A stretch of DNA of 64,000 nucleotides from JAHEEL01 sp963836085 (GCA_963836085.1 CAWIHT010000011.1:124001-188000); one strand, 5' to 3'. Positions 16,943 to 26,756 are shown, counted from the first letter of the stretch. Numbers and translations are program-made. The notes: a model not told the origin generated them from the sequence alone.

Positions 16943-17997
16943 CGACCCCATCGCGGTCGAGAACTCGCTCGATTTCACGGCGCCGCTGCGTGCCGCGGGG
17001 ACGCACCCCGGTGTGTTCCACATCAACTGGACGGCTCCGATCCTTGGCGGTGGCGCGACTGCCCACGCACGGCTTGTCCGCTATCGCCGCTTCCTCGAAG
17101 CACTCGACCAGATGCACGATCTGGGGATGGGGTCGATCTGGACGATCCACAATGTGATCCCTCACGAGTGCGCCGACCCGGTTCTCGAGGCGCAACTCCG
17201 CCAGGAATTGGCCGATCGCGTCGACCTCGTTCACATCATGTGCGAGGGCACAGTCGCCGCATGCGCCAGCCGGTTCGAAATCCCGGAGAGCAAGGTACGC
17301 GTCCTCGCACATCCGAGCTACATCGATGTGTATCCGAACCTCGTCGACCAACAGGCCGCCCGCTACGAACTCGGACTGGCCGCGGACGACTACGTCTATC
17401 TCCACTTCGGTCAGATCCGTCCATACAAGGGCGTCGACCGACTGCTCGACGCGTTCGATCGGCTCTCTCGACAGCGGCCGAGAGTGAAGCTCCTCCTGGT
17501 CGGTTCCCCCGGCCGGTTCGAGAGCCTTCCCGAGATCATGCAGCGAGCCCGGGCAAACCCCAACGTCATCAGCAACTTCAACGCGGTCCCCGATGCCGAT
17601 GTCCAGCTCTATCTCAATGCCGCCGACGTCGCCGTATTCCCCTACCTGTCGGCGCTCAACAGCGGGGCACTGCAGTTGGCGTACTCGTTCGCCAAGCCCG
17701 CCATCGCCTCCGAGGTCGGATGCATGGCGGAGCAGGTCGACGAACAGACCGGCATCACGTTCCGGTGGGAAGACGGACGCCAGTCGCTGCTGAACGCAAT
17801 GCTCGCAGCCCCCGAGCCTCGATCCGGAACACGGAAGGGCCGCCTACGAACGAGCGGCGGCAAATCACTACCTCGAGATCGGCCGCGGCTTCAGCCGTCT
17901 GGTCGGAAGAAGCGACGGAGGCGGGTTCGCTCCGTCGGCTGCGGTAGACACGACCGGGTCAAGGCGGACCCTCCGGGTTCCGATGGACTTCGGATGA
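16795..17997 (+). CDS. Second module of the broken glycosyltransferase (GT-B)
   Basis: Downstream frame encoding a GT1/GT4-like module: LTFFPDYRDNPYLRMMW, GVFHINWTAPILGG, SIWTIHNVIPHE, YLHFGQIRPYKGVDRLLDAF and FPYLSALNSGALQLAYSFAKP. No start codon with an SD lies at its head, which again argues that it was once fused to the first module. In the sequence as given, this frame passes the second shift near 17820 and would read on into the lipoprotein gene to 18278. The native end is TGA 17995-17997. Confidence 0.65.
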
Positions 17998-18278
17998 GCC
18001 GAGTACGTCTGATGCTTGCGGTCCTCGCCCTCGTTGCTGCATCATGCGGCGGAGCCACGTCGGCATCGACGTGTACGGAGTACGCCGCCGAGGTCGACAG
18101 GCTCGTTGCCTCAGGCGCATCCGCCGATGAGCTCTCCAGCTTCGTGAGCGATACCGAGGAGCACGTTGCCCAGCTGATCTCCAAGGATCCCGACCGCGCG
18201 GAGCCGTGCGTCACCGCCGTCCTGGAAGCCATGTTCACCGGCGCGTTCGAAGATCTGGAGTCGATGTTCGACGAGTGA
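17994..18278 (+). CDS. Small lipoprotein
   Basis: 94 aa. A lipoprotein signal peptide (MSRVRLMLAVLALVAASC) ends at a lipobox Cys near residue 18. The mature part is acidic and mostly helical, with two more cysteines (STCTEY, EPCVTAV) that could pair. The function is unknown. Its ATG overlaps the restored stop of the glycosyltransferase gene (ATGA), so it is probably the last gene of the glycan operon and could be a small envelope partner. Confidence 0.75.
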   Translation: MSRVRLMLAVLALVAASCGGATSASTCTEYAAEVDRLVASGASADELSSFVSDTEEHVAQLISKDPDRAEPCVTAVLEAMFTGAFEDLESMFDE

Positions 18279-18417
18279 CCGTTGCTCTGAGGCCTCGTCC
18301 CGGACCGGGCCGGCTCACCGGCAAGCGTTGCTGGGCGAGCAGCCCGACACGGAAGCGCACGGCGGTCATCGCTGGGTCAGAGCGCGAGATCCGGTCCGCT
18401 CGGGAGGAACGCGGCGG

Positions 18418-20190
18418 CTAGAAATCCTCGGGCCAGTCGGCCGGTTCGGTCGCACCGACCAGTGCTCGGCTACCGATCGGATCCCTGAGGATCACAGTGA
18501 GCTTCACCACCGTGCCGATCGCGCAGCTCATCTCGATTGCCTCCGGACCTTCGGGCGGCGGCGGAGGATGGTCTGCCCGCCACACGACGAGCTCCACGGA
18601 GTTCTCCATTGCTGCCTCGACCACGACGTACTCGTTGCCATGGGCCGTGTGCGAACCGCACCGGTCGGCGGTGATGAGGTGGATCTCCCCGGACGCTGGA
18701 TCGAACGGGGTCTCCGGATCCAGGGCCCAAGGGCTCATCCCGAAGCCGTCGTCGACCCAGTGGCACGTCCCCCACGACACCGGCTTCCAGGCATCGCCCT
18801 CGCGATCGAATACGGCCGAGGAGTAGTTCCCGCTCCCATCGTGGCCGAGGACCACGAGCACGTCGGTTGTGCGCTCGAAGATTCCGTAGTCGTAGGTCGA
18901 GGTGAAGGGGGCGCCCTCCTCCTCAACGGCGGTGAGCGCTGCGAGCGCTTGTCTGGCGTCCGCATCCAGGGGACGCGTGTCGGGGATGGGTTCACCGCCG
19001 GGAACACGCGCGGATCCGCATGCCTTCCCCGGGGTGAAGCGCTCAATCGTCTTGACAATGGCGACGGCATCGGCCGTCGAACCGAGGATCGATCGATCGA
19101 ACTCGGTCCCCTCGTCCAGAGCGACGACGTGCATAGCGCCGATCCCTTCCGGGTAGCCCAGGACCGGGTGAAAGAACGTGTCGGCCGCGCCTTCGTTCTT
19201 CAGTGTCTCGAACATCTCGTTGATCGTGATCGGGACGCCGTATGGTGGTTCGACGCGCTGGGCCGTTCTGATGTCGTAGAGCTCGATCGCTCTTCCCCCG
19301 CTCACGACCACGACGAGCTCCTGGCGACCGCGCGGGTTCCCGGCATCGCTGATCCCGATCTCCATGGTGTAGTCGGCGAAGCCGAGTTCTGACCATCGGA
19401 ATCGGTGGTAGGCGAGGTCGGCGGTGGGCTCGATGTCTCTGTGATTCCAGGTGTTGAGATGCCCACATACGACGGAATCGACCGCGAGCGCTTGGCTCGC
19501 GGCGGCAAGGAACGCCTCGGCCGCCTCATTCGCTTGAACGATCGGCGCCGTCCGGTACTTGTCGGCGTAGGCCGCGAGGTCCGAGATCCCCGCTGTGACG
19601 CCCTGCGACTCAAGACCTCCGATGAGTTGGTCGGTGAGGTCGGCGATGTGAAGGCCGATCTCCGCACCGGTGGAGCGCTCGTCTGACCAGCCGTCGAGGG
19701 TCTGGATGAAGACGTCGCAGGCATGGTCGATCGTGCCGTCCTCGTAGAGCGGGGTCACGGTGACCTCGGGCACATCCGTGAGGTCGTGCAGAGGCGACGG
19801 GGGAGGAGCGAAGACGTTCTGTCCGATCTCCTCGCACAGTGCCCCCAGCTCCGGCACGAGGACACCGCCGACGTAGTGGACCGCCTCCAGGTCCGTGCTC
19901 GTTGGAGTGCCGAACGCGAGGTTCTCCCAGGCCTCCCCGACGCCGGGTGGCAGGTGACGGTCGCCGTGCACGAGATACTCAAACACCGGCACGGCGGCCT
20001 TGTTCATGATGAGGGTGTACGCCTCGATGTCGGTCTCTTCCGTCAACGCTGCCGTGGCGTCGATGAAGTCCCGACACACCGACGGTGCTGGTTCGGCGGG
20101 TGCGGCCCTGCCGAGCGTGTCGCCGGTCCCTGGTTGCGCGCACGCTGCAACCACGAGACCAATGACCGCCACCGTTCGGAGCCCTCGCAT
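18418..20190 (-). CDS. Large lipoprotein of unknown function
   Basis: 590 aa with a lipoprotein signal (VAVIGLVVAAC) and no recognisable catalytic motif. The central part (RFRWSELGFADYTMEIG, LVVVVSGGRAIELYD) resembles DUF6174-type domains found in other secreted actinobacterial lipoproteins. The C-terminal 200 residues look like a separate beta-rich domain with a Pro run. A -10 TAGCCT at 20203-20198 lies seven bases before the ATG, so the mRNA is likely leaderless. It converges on the small lipoprotein with a 139-bp gap in which I see no clear terminator. Confidence 0.75.
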   Translation of the reverse strand: MRGLRTVAVIGLVVAACAQPGTGDTLGRAAPAEPAPSVCRDFIDATAALTEETDIEAYTLIMNKAAVPVFEYLVHGDRHLPPGVGEAWENLAFGTPTSTDLEAVHYVGGVLVPELGALCEEIGQNVFAPPPSPLHDLTDVPEVTVTPLYEDGTIDHACDVFIQTLDGWSDERSTGAEIGLHIADLTDQLIGGLESQGVTAGISDLAAYADKYRTAPIVQANEAAEAFLAAASQALAVDSVVCGHLNTWNHRDIEPTADLAYHRFRWSELGFADYTMEIGISDAGNPRGRQELVVVVSGGRAIELYDIRTAQRVEPPYGVPITINEMFETLKNEGAADTFFHPVLGYPEGIGAMHVVALDEGTEFDRSILGSTADAVAIVKTIERFTPGKACGSARVPGGEPIPDTRPLDADARQALAALTAVEEEGAPFTSTYDYGIFERTTDVLVVLGHDGSGNYSSAVFDREGDAWKPVSWGTCHWVDDGFGMSPWALDPETPFDPASGEIHLITADRCGSHTAHGNEYVVVEAAMENSVELVVWRADHPPPPPEGPEAIEMSCAIGTVVKLTVILRDPIGSRALVGATEPADWPEDF

Positions 20191-20197
20191 GCCTCTC

Positions 20198-20203
20198 AGG
20201 CTA
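20198..20203 (-). promoter_or_regulatory. -10 box of the large lipoprotein gene
   Basis: TAGCCT on the minus strand, with a seven-base gap to the ATG at 20190. No clear -35. Confidence 0.55.
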
Positions 20204-20306
20204 TCGAGTGATTCGAGATCGCATGCCTACCTCAACGTGACGGCCGGTGCAGTGGGTGAGATGCGAACGTGGAGAGGGAACACATCGTGAGGAACCGCTG
20301 GGACTG

Positions 20307-20382
20307 TGGCGCCCTCGGCAAGAATCGAACTTGCGACACCCGGTTTAGGAAACCGGTGCTCTATCCCCTGAGCTACGAGGGC
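20307..20382 (-). tRNA. tRNA-Arg (CCT)
   Basis: Complete cloverleaf on the minus strand: acceptor GCCCTCG/CGAGGGC, D-arm GCTC..GAGC, anticodon arm CCGGT-TTCCTAA-ACCGG with anticodon CCT, and T-loop TTCGATT. The discriminator is G and CCA is encoded (20309-20307). A TATGCT -10 box lies at 20396-20391. Confidence 0.96.
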
Positions 20383-20567
20383 ATGAGTGGAGCATATTCC
20401 CGACCCATGTGGACATGACAGCGTGTGTGGGACGGGTGACCTCACACGGTGGTCAGGCGGTTGGCCCAACGCTGCGCGTCGAGTGCTTCGGTGAAATCTC
20501 CCTGCAGGCGGGATGTCCTCCGGCGACCGGTCTGTCCAATCGGCTAGGTTCTCGGCTGCGAATTCCG

Positions 20568-21551
20568 ATGGGACGAATGGGCGACCGCATGGACCGTGCC
20601 GAGACGATTGTCCGTACCGAGAACCTGACCAAGACCTACGACGATGTGGACGTGGTCGGGAATCTGGATCTGGTTGTGCCGCGTCATTCGATCTTCGGCT
20701 TCCTCGGACCGAACGGGGCCGGCAAGACCACCACGATGAAGATGCTCCTCGGTCTGATCCGCCCGTCCGCAGGATCGGGTTCCATCTTCGGCCTCGACAT
20801 CGAGCGTGACAGCGCGGACATTCGCTCCCGGGTCGGGTACCTGCCCCAGGACCCGAAGTTCTACGAACACATGACGGCACGCGAAACGCTCCGGTTCGGC
20901 GCCGGGTTCTTCTTCTCCGGTCCGAAGACCCGGATTGAGGATCGCGTCTCCGAGATGCTGGAGTTGGTCGGTCTGCGTGACAAGGGTGACCGGCCGGTCA
21001 AGACGTTCTCCGGAGGGGAGGTGCAGCGGCTCGGTATCGCTCAGGCGCAGATCCATGCACCCGAGTTGCTGATCCTCGACGAACCGGCCGCTGCGCTCGA
21101 TCCACTGGGTAGGCGGGATGTCCTCTCGATCCTGGAGCAGTTTCGCGCGACGTCGACCGTGTTCTACTCGACGCACATCCTCGACGATGTCCAGCGTGTG
21201 AGCGACACGGTATGCATCCTCAATCACGGCGAGATCGCTACACAGGGTCCCATTGGCACGATCCTCGATCGCGAGACTGAGGTGTCATACTCGGTGGAGG
21301 TTCAGGGAGACGTCGAACGGGCGAGAGCTGCGCTCCTCGCTCAACCATGGATCGATGGTGTGACGGTCAATGGGAGCGGCGACTCGGCCGCCCTGACGAT
21401 CGCGGTCTCAGACACCGACGCCGCGGACGCCCAGATTCAGCGAGTTCTTCTCGCCGACGACTCGCTCGTGGTGAGGGAGTTCAGGCGGAACAGGGCCAGC
21501 CTCGAAGACGTGTTCGTGGACCTCGTCCAGGAGGAGCGCGGCGATGTCTGA
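20568..21551 (+). CDS. ABC transporter ATP-binding protein
   Basis: 327-aa ATPase of a CcmA/NosF/DrrA-like exporter. Walker A GPNGAGKTTTMK, Q-loop VGYLPQDPKFYEH, signature FSGGEVQRLGIAQAQ, Walker B LLILDEPAAALD, and the H-loop STHILDD are all present. A C-terminal extension of about 80 aa is typical of this subfamily. Three in-frame ATGs (20568, 20577, 20589) are possible and none has a convincing SD; a TAGGTT -10 at 20545-20550 suggests a short leader before 20568. It overlaps the permease gene by 8 bases, so the two form a transporter. The substrate is unknown. Confidence 0.9.
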   Translation: MGRMGDRMDRAETIVRTENLTKTYDDVDVVGNLDLVVPRHSIFGFLGPNGAGKTTTMKMLLGLIRPSAGSGSIFGLDIERDSADIRSRVGYLPQDPKFYEHMTARETLRFGAGFFFSGPKTRIEDRVSEMLELVGLRDKGDRPVKTFSGGEVQRLGIAQAQIHAPELLILDEPAAALDPLGRRDVLSILEQFRATSTVFYSTHILDDVQRVSDTVCILNHGEIATQGPIGTILDRETEVSYSVEVQGDVERARAALLAQPWIDGVTVNGSGDSAALTIAVSDTDAADAQIQRVLLADDSLVVREFRRNRASLEDVFVDLVQEERGDV

Positions 21552-22329
21552 TGCGGGCGTGACCGGTCTGGAACGGGTGAGTCAGAGCGGATGGCGGATG
21601 GGCCTCTCCAACCTGATGGGCCCAGCCTTCGGCGCCTGGTGGCGGACGAGCCAGTGGTGGGTGCAGGCCCTGCTCTGGACACTGGTGATCAACGGATCGC
21701 TTGCGGTCGTGATCTGGGGCGACGCTCCCGATGGAGTCGACCTCTTCGCCCTTTACGGGATCATGACGATGTTCGCGGCGATCGCCGTCGCCATCATCAT
21801 GCAGGAGGAGATCGTCGGGGAGAAGCGCAGCGGAACGGCTGCGTGGGTCTTGTCGAAGCCGGTGTCGCGGTCAGCGTTCCTGACGGCGAAACTCATACCG
21901 AATGCGGTTGGCGTGGTCGCCACGATGATCGCCATCCCATCGGCCGTACTGCTCGTTCACGTCATGCTGGCCGGGATCGACGTCTCGATCCCTCGCTTCG
22001 CGGTCGGGGCGTCGGTTGCTGCGCTGAATCTCCTGTTCTATCTCACGCTCACGCTCATGCTCGGGACCCTCTTTGACTCGGCGGGACCCGTCATTGCGAT
22101 TCCGCTCGCTTTGGCGTTCGGCCAGCAGTTGCTGGGGAGCCTGCCCGACCTGTTGGCGTTGCTGCCGTGGTCCCTGGTCGTGCCGATCGACGGGAACGAA
22201 ACGAGCGTTGTTGGCGCGATCATCTCGGGTACCCCGGTGCCGTCGTACGGCGCCATCGTCACGACCACCATCGCGTGCGTCATCTTCACCATCGTGGCCT
22301 ACTGGAAGTGGAACCGGACCGAGCTCTAG
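21544..22329 (+). CDS. ABC-2-type transporter permease
   Basis: 261-aa membrane protein with six predicted helices, for example ALLWTLVINGSLAVVIWG, IMTMFAAIAVAIIMQEEIV and ATMIAIPSAVLLVHVML. The EEIVGEKRSGTAAWVLSKPVSR segment is the usual ABC-2 cytosolic loop. It partners the ATPase encoded just upstream (8-base overlap). A two-gene exporter with no substrate-binding protein points to export. Confidence 0.88.
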   Translation: MSDAGVTGLERVSQSGWRMGLSNLMGPAFGAWWRTSQWWVQALLWTLVINGSLAVVIWGDAPDGVDLFALYGIMTMFAAIAVAIIMQEEIVGEKRSGTAAWVLSKPVSRSAFLTAKLIPNAVGVVATMIAIPSAVLLVHVMLAGIDVSIPRFAVGASVAALNLLFYLTLTLMLGTLFDSAGPVIAIPLALAFGQQLLGSLPDLLALLPWSLVVPIDGNETSVVGAIISGTPVPSYGAIVTTTIACVIFTIVAYWKWNRTEL

Positions 22330-22537
22330 CGCCGGTGCTCTGCCGCGGGCACGGGTCGATCCGTTTGTGGCTCCTCGGTCAATCCTCAGCAGTGTCGACC
22401 GAATCCTGACCGAATGCCGATCCCCCGGGACAGGACGATTGCGATCGCTGGCCAAGGAATCTCGACGTTTCGGCAACATGGCGCGTCGTCACGGCGTAGA
22501 TTGACGCCACGTGTCCATCGCGCCAAGAGGAGTCGCC

Positions 22538-24277
22538 ATGTCGTTCGAAACGATCCCCGAGAAGATTCTCAAGACCGGGACGCGGCGTGCACCGGACGAT
22601 GCATACGCTGTTCGGCACGATGACCAATGGGTACCGACCAGCTGGTCCGCGTACGCCGACCAGGTAAGGGCCGCTGCCCGTTCCCTGATCGCTCTCGGCG
22701 TTGGACCCGGAGCCGCGGTCTCGATCCTCGGCACCAACACACCCGAATGGGTCATCTTCGACGTGGCCGCCATGGCGATCGGTTCCACGCCGGCAGGCAT
22801 CTATCCGACGAGCTCACCCGAAGAGTGCGCGTACGTCCTCAATCACTCTCAGTCGCCCGTGGTGCTGGTACAGAACGACGGGCAGCTCGAGAAGATCCTT
22901 GCGGTTCGCGACGGCATCCCGAGCCTGAGCCATATCGTGCTCATGCCGGGGACCTCGTCCGATGCCGATGGCGTGATGACGTGGGACGAGTTCATCGGCG
23001 TGGGTGCCGATGTCGGGACGAGCGCGGTCGACGACCGGCTCGCGGCGCTGGGCCCGCAAGACGGCGCGGTCCTCATCTACACCTCGGGCACAACCGGTCC
23101 GCCCAAGGCCGTCGTCCTTCCCCATGAAGCGCTTGTGTTCCTCGTTGAGGCGGTGCAAGGGTTTGTCGATCTCGGTCCGACCGATTCCGCCGTGTCGTAT
23201 CTGCCGCTGTCCCACATCGCGGAGCAGATCGTTTCGATCCTCGCTCCGGCGGTCATGGGAATCAAGATCTATTTCGAGCCGGACATCTTCCGGCTCGCGG
23301 ACACGCTCAAAGAGGTTCGGCCTACTGCATTCTTCGCCGTCCCGCGGGTGTGGGAGAAGTTCTATGCGGCGGTCTCGGAGAAGCTGGGCGAAGCAACCGG
23401 GGTGAAGGCGGCGATAGCGAGTCGGGCGCTCTCGGTGGGGCGTCAGCACACGGAGGCGCTCAATCGTGGGGAGCAACCTGGAGGCTTGCTGGCCGCGCAG
23501 TACAGCCTCTTCGACAAGCTCGTCTACTCCAAGGCCAAGGAGGCCATGGGCCTCGATCGGTGCCGATTCATGTTCTCATCGGCGGCGCCGCTGTCACCGA
23601 CCATCGCCGAGTTCTTCGGTGGCCTCGGCATGCAGCTGCTGCAGCTCTACGGCCAGTCGGAGTGCACCGGCGTCTGCTCCTTCAACACACCGAGCGAGAA
23701 TCGGGTCGGATCGGTCGGCCCAGCGGTTCCGGGCGTCGAGCTCCAGATCGCAGAGGATGGCGAGATCCTTGTCCGTGGTCCCAACCTGTTCCTCGGGTAT
23801 CTCAACAACCCAGAGGCCACGGCGGAAGCCCTCACCGAAGACGGTTGGCTGAAGTCGGGCGACATCGGTGAAATCGACGACGACGGGTACCTGTTCATCA
23901 CCGACCGCAAGAAGGACATCATCATCACCGCCGGCGGGGAGAATGTGACTCCGTCGTTGATCGAGACCGCGCTCCAGACGAATCCGCTGATCGGGACCGT
24001 AGTTGTGATCGGCGACCAGCGGCCGTTCCTGACCGCCCTGATCTCGGTCGACCCCGAAGCTGTTACCGGCATGACCGACGATGAGGTGCAGGATTCAGTG
24101 CAGTCCGCCGTGGACGAAGTGAACGCGACAAACGCTCGCGTTCGTCAGTTGAAGAAGTTCGTCATCCTCGACGAGCCGCTCTCGATCGAGCACGGGGAGT
24201 TGACCCCGACCATGAAGGTGAAGCGCAAGGTCGTGCGCGAACACTTCACCGACCAGATCGAGGCGATGTACAGCTGA
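22538..24277 (+). CDS. Long-chain acyl-CoA ligase (AMP-forming)
   Basis: 579-aa ANL-superfamily enzyme that activates a fatty acid through an acyl-adenylate to acyl-CoA. P-loop motif IYTSGTTGPPKAVV, A5-type motif QLYGQSECTGVC, the hinge DGWLKSGDIGEIDDDGYLFITDRKKD, and IITAGGENVTP near the C-terminus are seen. It matches the FadD15-like branch with an inserted region after LSHIAEQ. The ATG at 22538 follows the SD AGAGGAG with good spacing; an earlier in-frame GTG at 22511 lacks one. It stands alone between unrelated genes. Confidence 0.92.
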   Translation: MSFETIPEKILKTGTRRAPDDAYAVRHDDQWVPTSWSAYADQVRAAARSLIALGVGPGAAVSILGTNTPEWVIFDVAAMAIGSTPAGIYPTSSPEECAYVLNHSQSPVVLVQNDGQLEKILAVRDGIPSLSHIVLMPGTSSDADGVMTWDEFIGVGADVGTSAVDDRLAALGPQDGAVLIYTSGTTGPPKAVVLPHEALVFLVEAVQGFVDLGPTDSAVSYLPLSHIAEQIVSILAPAVMGIKIYFEPDIFRLADTLKEVRPTAFFAVPRVWEKFYAAVSEKLGEATGVKAAIASRALSVGRQHTEALNRGEQPGGLLAAQYSLFDKLVYSKAKEAMGLDRCRFMFSSAAPLSPTIAEFFGGLGMQLLQLYGQSECTGVCSFNTPSENRVGSVGPAVPGVELQIAEDGEILVRGPNLFLGYLNNPEATAEALTEDGWLKSGDIGEIDDDGYLFITDRKKDIIITAGGENVTPSLIETALQTNPLIGTVVVIGDQRPFLTALISVDPEAVTGMTDDEVQDSVQSAVDEVNATNARVRQLKKFVILDEPLSIEHGELTPTMKVKRKVVREHFTDQIEAMYS

Positions 24278-24281
24278 GGCC

Positions 24282-24287
24282 TACCAT
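24282..24287 (+). promoter_or_regulatory. -10 box of the S9 peptidase gene
   Basis: TACCAT, six bases before the ATG at 24294; a leaderless mRNA is expected. Confidence 0.6.
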
Positions 24288-24293
24288 CGCGCG

Positions 24294-26225
24294 ATGAGCA
24301 CCATTGCACCTTTCGGTTCATGGGCGTCACCGGTTGGCGCCGCAGACACGGTCGCCGGCATCGTTCGGTTCTCGGACATCCAGTACGACGACGGTTCGCT
24401 GTACTGGCTCGAGATTCGCCCATCGGAAGGCGGCCGCACGGCGCTCGTGCAGCGAGCAGCCGACGGTGACATCGGCGATGTGCTGCCCGACACGGTGAGC
24501 GTCCGCACGATGGCCCACGAGTATGGCGGCGGGGCGTACCGGCGCGATGGCGGAGTTCTTGTCTACACGAACTACGAGGATCAGCGGCTGTACCGGGTGG
24601 ACGCGAGCGGAGGAGCAGTGCCGCTGACGGCCGAACCGGAGAGGTCCCGTTCCGTGCGGTTTGCGGACGTTGCGCGGATGCCGGACGGGACGCTGATTGC
24701 TGTTCGTGAGACGCACCGCCTCGAGGGAGAAGCGGTCAACGAATTGGTTGTCATCGGCGACGACGACACATGCACCGTTGTTGCGACCGGGAGCGACTTC
24801 TACTCGTCGCCGAGGGTCTCGCCCGATGGAACACGATTGGCCTGGATCGAATGGGACCACCCCAACATGCCGTGGGACGGGACTCGCCTCGTCGTCGTCG
24901 ACGCGGCCGACCCGACCAAGCAAAGGGTGATCGCCGGCGGGATCAACGAGTCGATCGTTCAGCCCGAGTGGGACGCCGAAGGGAGCCTCGTCTTCGCCTC
25001 GGATCGCACTGGATGGTGGAACCTCTACCGTTTCGACGGCGAGAACACGACCCCGATCGTGGCGATGGATGCCGAATTCACGGGTCCCGCCTGGGTGTTC
25101 GGTTCCTCGTGGTACGGGTTCCTCTCCGACGGCAAGATCGCTGCGGTCATCACCGAGAACGGGACGCAGCGCCTCGGAATCATCGGTCGCGACGGCACAA
25201 TGGCACAAGCCGATCTCGACTATTCAAGCTATGGGTACCACCTCATCACCGACGGCGATCACCGAGTCTGGTTCATCGGGGCGCACCCGCACCGACCGAC
25301 GGCGCTCGTTGAGTTCGACACCGACGCTGAGACGTACTCGATTGTTCGATCGAACCCGTCGAGCGTCGACGCCGGGTACGCGACCGATCCGCGGCTCATC
25401 TCGTTCCCCACAACAGGCGGTGATGTCGCTCACGCCGTCTACTACCCGCCCGCGAATCCCGAATCCGAAGGCCCGGCGGGGGAGCGTCCGCCGCTGCTTG
25501 TCCACATCCACGGCGGGCCGACCTCGAGCGTTGCTCCGGTCTTCAGCATGGAGACCATATTCTGGACCTCCCGTGGGTTCGGCGTCGTCGATGTCAACTA
25601 TCGCGGCTCGACCGGCTTCGGACGGGCGTACCGCGAGAAGCTCGAAGGTGAGTGGGGGGTCGTCGATGTCGACGACGCAGTTGCAGCAGCCGAGTACCTG
25701 GCGTTGATCGGCGAGGTCGACGGCGACCGTCTCGCCATCAGCGGCGGGAGTGCGGGCGGCTACACAACCCTTGCGGCGCTGGCGTTCCGGGATTGTTTCG
25801 CCGCCGGCGCGTCCTACTACGGCATCGCCGACATCGAGATGCTGATGGGCGACAGCCACAAGTTCGAATCCCGCTACGAGACACGACTGATCGGCAGCGA
25901 CCCCGTGGTGTGGCGTGAGCGATCACCGCTGAACTCGGTCGAGGGGATCGACGTGCCGGTGGCGTTGTTCCAGGGACTCGAAGACGAGGTCGTTCCTCCA
26001 AACCAAGCAGTCGTGATCGCCGAGGCGCTCGCGAGCCGCGGCATTCCCCACCTTCACGTTGAATACGAAGGCGAGGGGCACGGTTTCCGTCGAGCCGAGA
26101 ACGTCATCCACAGCCTCGAGACCGAGCTGGCGTTCTACGGAGTCGTGTTCGGGTTCACACCCGCCGGAGACATCCCGGTGCTCGACCTGGGCGACGGGCC
26201 GGGGGAAGGCCGTAGCGATGGCTGA
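24294..26225 (+). CDS. S9-family (prolyl oligopeptidase-like) serine peptidase
   Basis: 643 aa: an N-terminal seven-bladed beta-propeller (residues about 1-370; blades such as YSSPRVSPDGTRLAWIEWD) and a C-terminal alpha/beta-hydrolase domain. The nucleophile Ser is in ISGGSAGGYTTLAAL, the Asp in LEDEVVPP and the His in GEGHGFR. The oxyanion HGGPTSS is also present. There is no signal peptide, so it acts in the cytosol on short peptides or acylated amino acids (dipeptidyl or acylaminoacyl peptidase type). The stop overlaps the next gene by 8 bases. Confidence 0.92.
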   Translation: MSTIAPFGSWASPVGAADTVAGIVRFSDIQYDDGSLYWLEIRPSEGGRTALVQRAADGDIGDVLPDTVSVRTMAHEYGGGAYRRDGGVLVYTNYEDQRLYRVDASGGAVPLTAEPERSRSVRFADVARMPDGTLIAVRETHRLEGEAVNELVVIGDDDTCTVVATGSDFYSSPRVSPDGTRLAWIEWDHPNMPWDGTRLVVVDAADPTKQRVIAGGINESIVQPEWDAEGSLVFASDRTGWWNLYRFDGENTTPIVAMDAEFTGPAWVFGSSWYGFLSDGKIAAVITENGTQRLGIIGRDGTMAQADLDYSSYGYHLITDGDHRVWFIGAHPHRPTALVEFDTDAETYSIVRSNPSSVDAGYATDPRLISFPTTGGDVAHAVYYPPANPESEGPAGERPPLLVHIHGGPTSSVAPVFSMETIFWTSRGFGVVDVNYRGSTGFGRAYREKLEGEWGVVDVDDAVAAAEYLALIGEVDGDRLAISGGSAGGYTTLAALAFRDCFAAGASYYGIADIEMLMGDSHKFESRYETRLIGSDPVVWRERSPLNSVEGIDVPVALFQGLEDEVVPPNQAVVIAEALASRGIPHLHVEYEGEGHGFRRAENVIHSLETELAFYGVVFGFTPAGDIPVLDLGDGPGEGRSDG

Positions 26226-26694
26226 CGGTCGTGCGATCCAGGATGCCTATCCAGAGGACGTATCGCACTGTTTCGGTTGTGGACGGCTCAACGAGGTCGG
26301 TCACCAGATCAAGACCCGCCCGGTTGATGGTGGTACAGAGACCGAGTTCACACCGGAGTCCTTTCACGTCGCCGTTCCCGGGTATGCGTACGGCGGCATT
26401 GTGGCTTCGATCATTGACTGTCACTCGACCGGTTCGGCCGCGATCTTCGCGATGCAGCGCGACGGCGAGGAGATTGGCGTCGATCCGTCACCGCGGTTCG
26501 TCACTGCCCATCTCGAGGTGGATTATGTGCTGCCGACGCCGCTCGGGACGATGCACCTCTCTGGTCGGCTCGTCGAACTCGCCGGCCGCAAGGCACTCGT
26601 TGCGACCGAACTCTCGGTAGACGGAGTCGTGACGGCGAAGGGCTCTGCGGTCCTCGTCGAGATCCCGGTAGACCGCTGGGAATCGCCCGGCTGA
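26218..26694 (+). CDS. Hotdog-fold (PaaI-like) thioesterase
   Basis: 158 aa. It begins with the CFGCG motif (SHCFGCGRLNEVGHQIKTRP) common to a branch of PaaI-like thioesterases. The core helix region YAYGGIVASIIDCHSTGSAAIFA contains the usual active-site area, followed by the beta strands RFVTAHLEVDYVLPTPLG. It probably hydrolyses an acyl-CoA. The ATG at 26218 overlaps the peptidase stop; the open frame upstream of it lies in the peptidase gene and is not used. Confidence 0.85.
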   Translation: MADGRAIQDAYPEDVSHCFGCGRLNEVGHQIKTRPVDGGTETEFTPESFHVAVPGYAYGGIVASIIDCHSTGSAAIFAMQRDGEEIGVDPSPRFVTAHLEVDYVLPTPLGTMHLSGRLVELAGRKALVATELSVDGVVTAKGSAVLVEIPVDRWESPG

Positions 26695-26744
26695 AGCCCC
26701 GGGATTCTCTCGTTCAGATCGGTGCCGCTATCTGGGCCTATCGA

Positions 26745-26750
26745 TAGCCT
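26745..26750 (+). promoter_or_regulatory. -10 box of a candidate small RNA
   Basis: TAGCCT, the same hexamer used by several genes here. It predicts a transcript start near 26757 in a 486-bp region without a protein gene. Confidence 0.45.
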
Positions 26751-26756
26751 TCGATG

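Larger units (their letters stand above)
15380..17997 (+). pseudogene. Large two-module glycosyltransferase gene with two frameshifts
   Basis: Read across two one-base shifts, this is one protein of about 870 aa. It has an N-terminal coiled coil (ELAAERKRLGEVEQAL), a CgeB-like GT-B module and a second GT-B module. The first shift lies at 16790-16799: dropping one G at 16793-16794 restores HDYAVR-AREFDAFVKRL. The second lies near 17818-17824: dropping one base restores DPEHGRAAYERAAANHYLEIG and a TGA at 17995-17997. That TGA forms an ATGA overlap with the next gene, strong support that the restored frame is right. Sequencing error in GC-rich runs or real gene decay are both possible. Confidence 0.72.
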
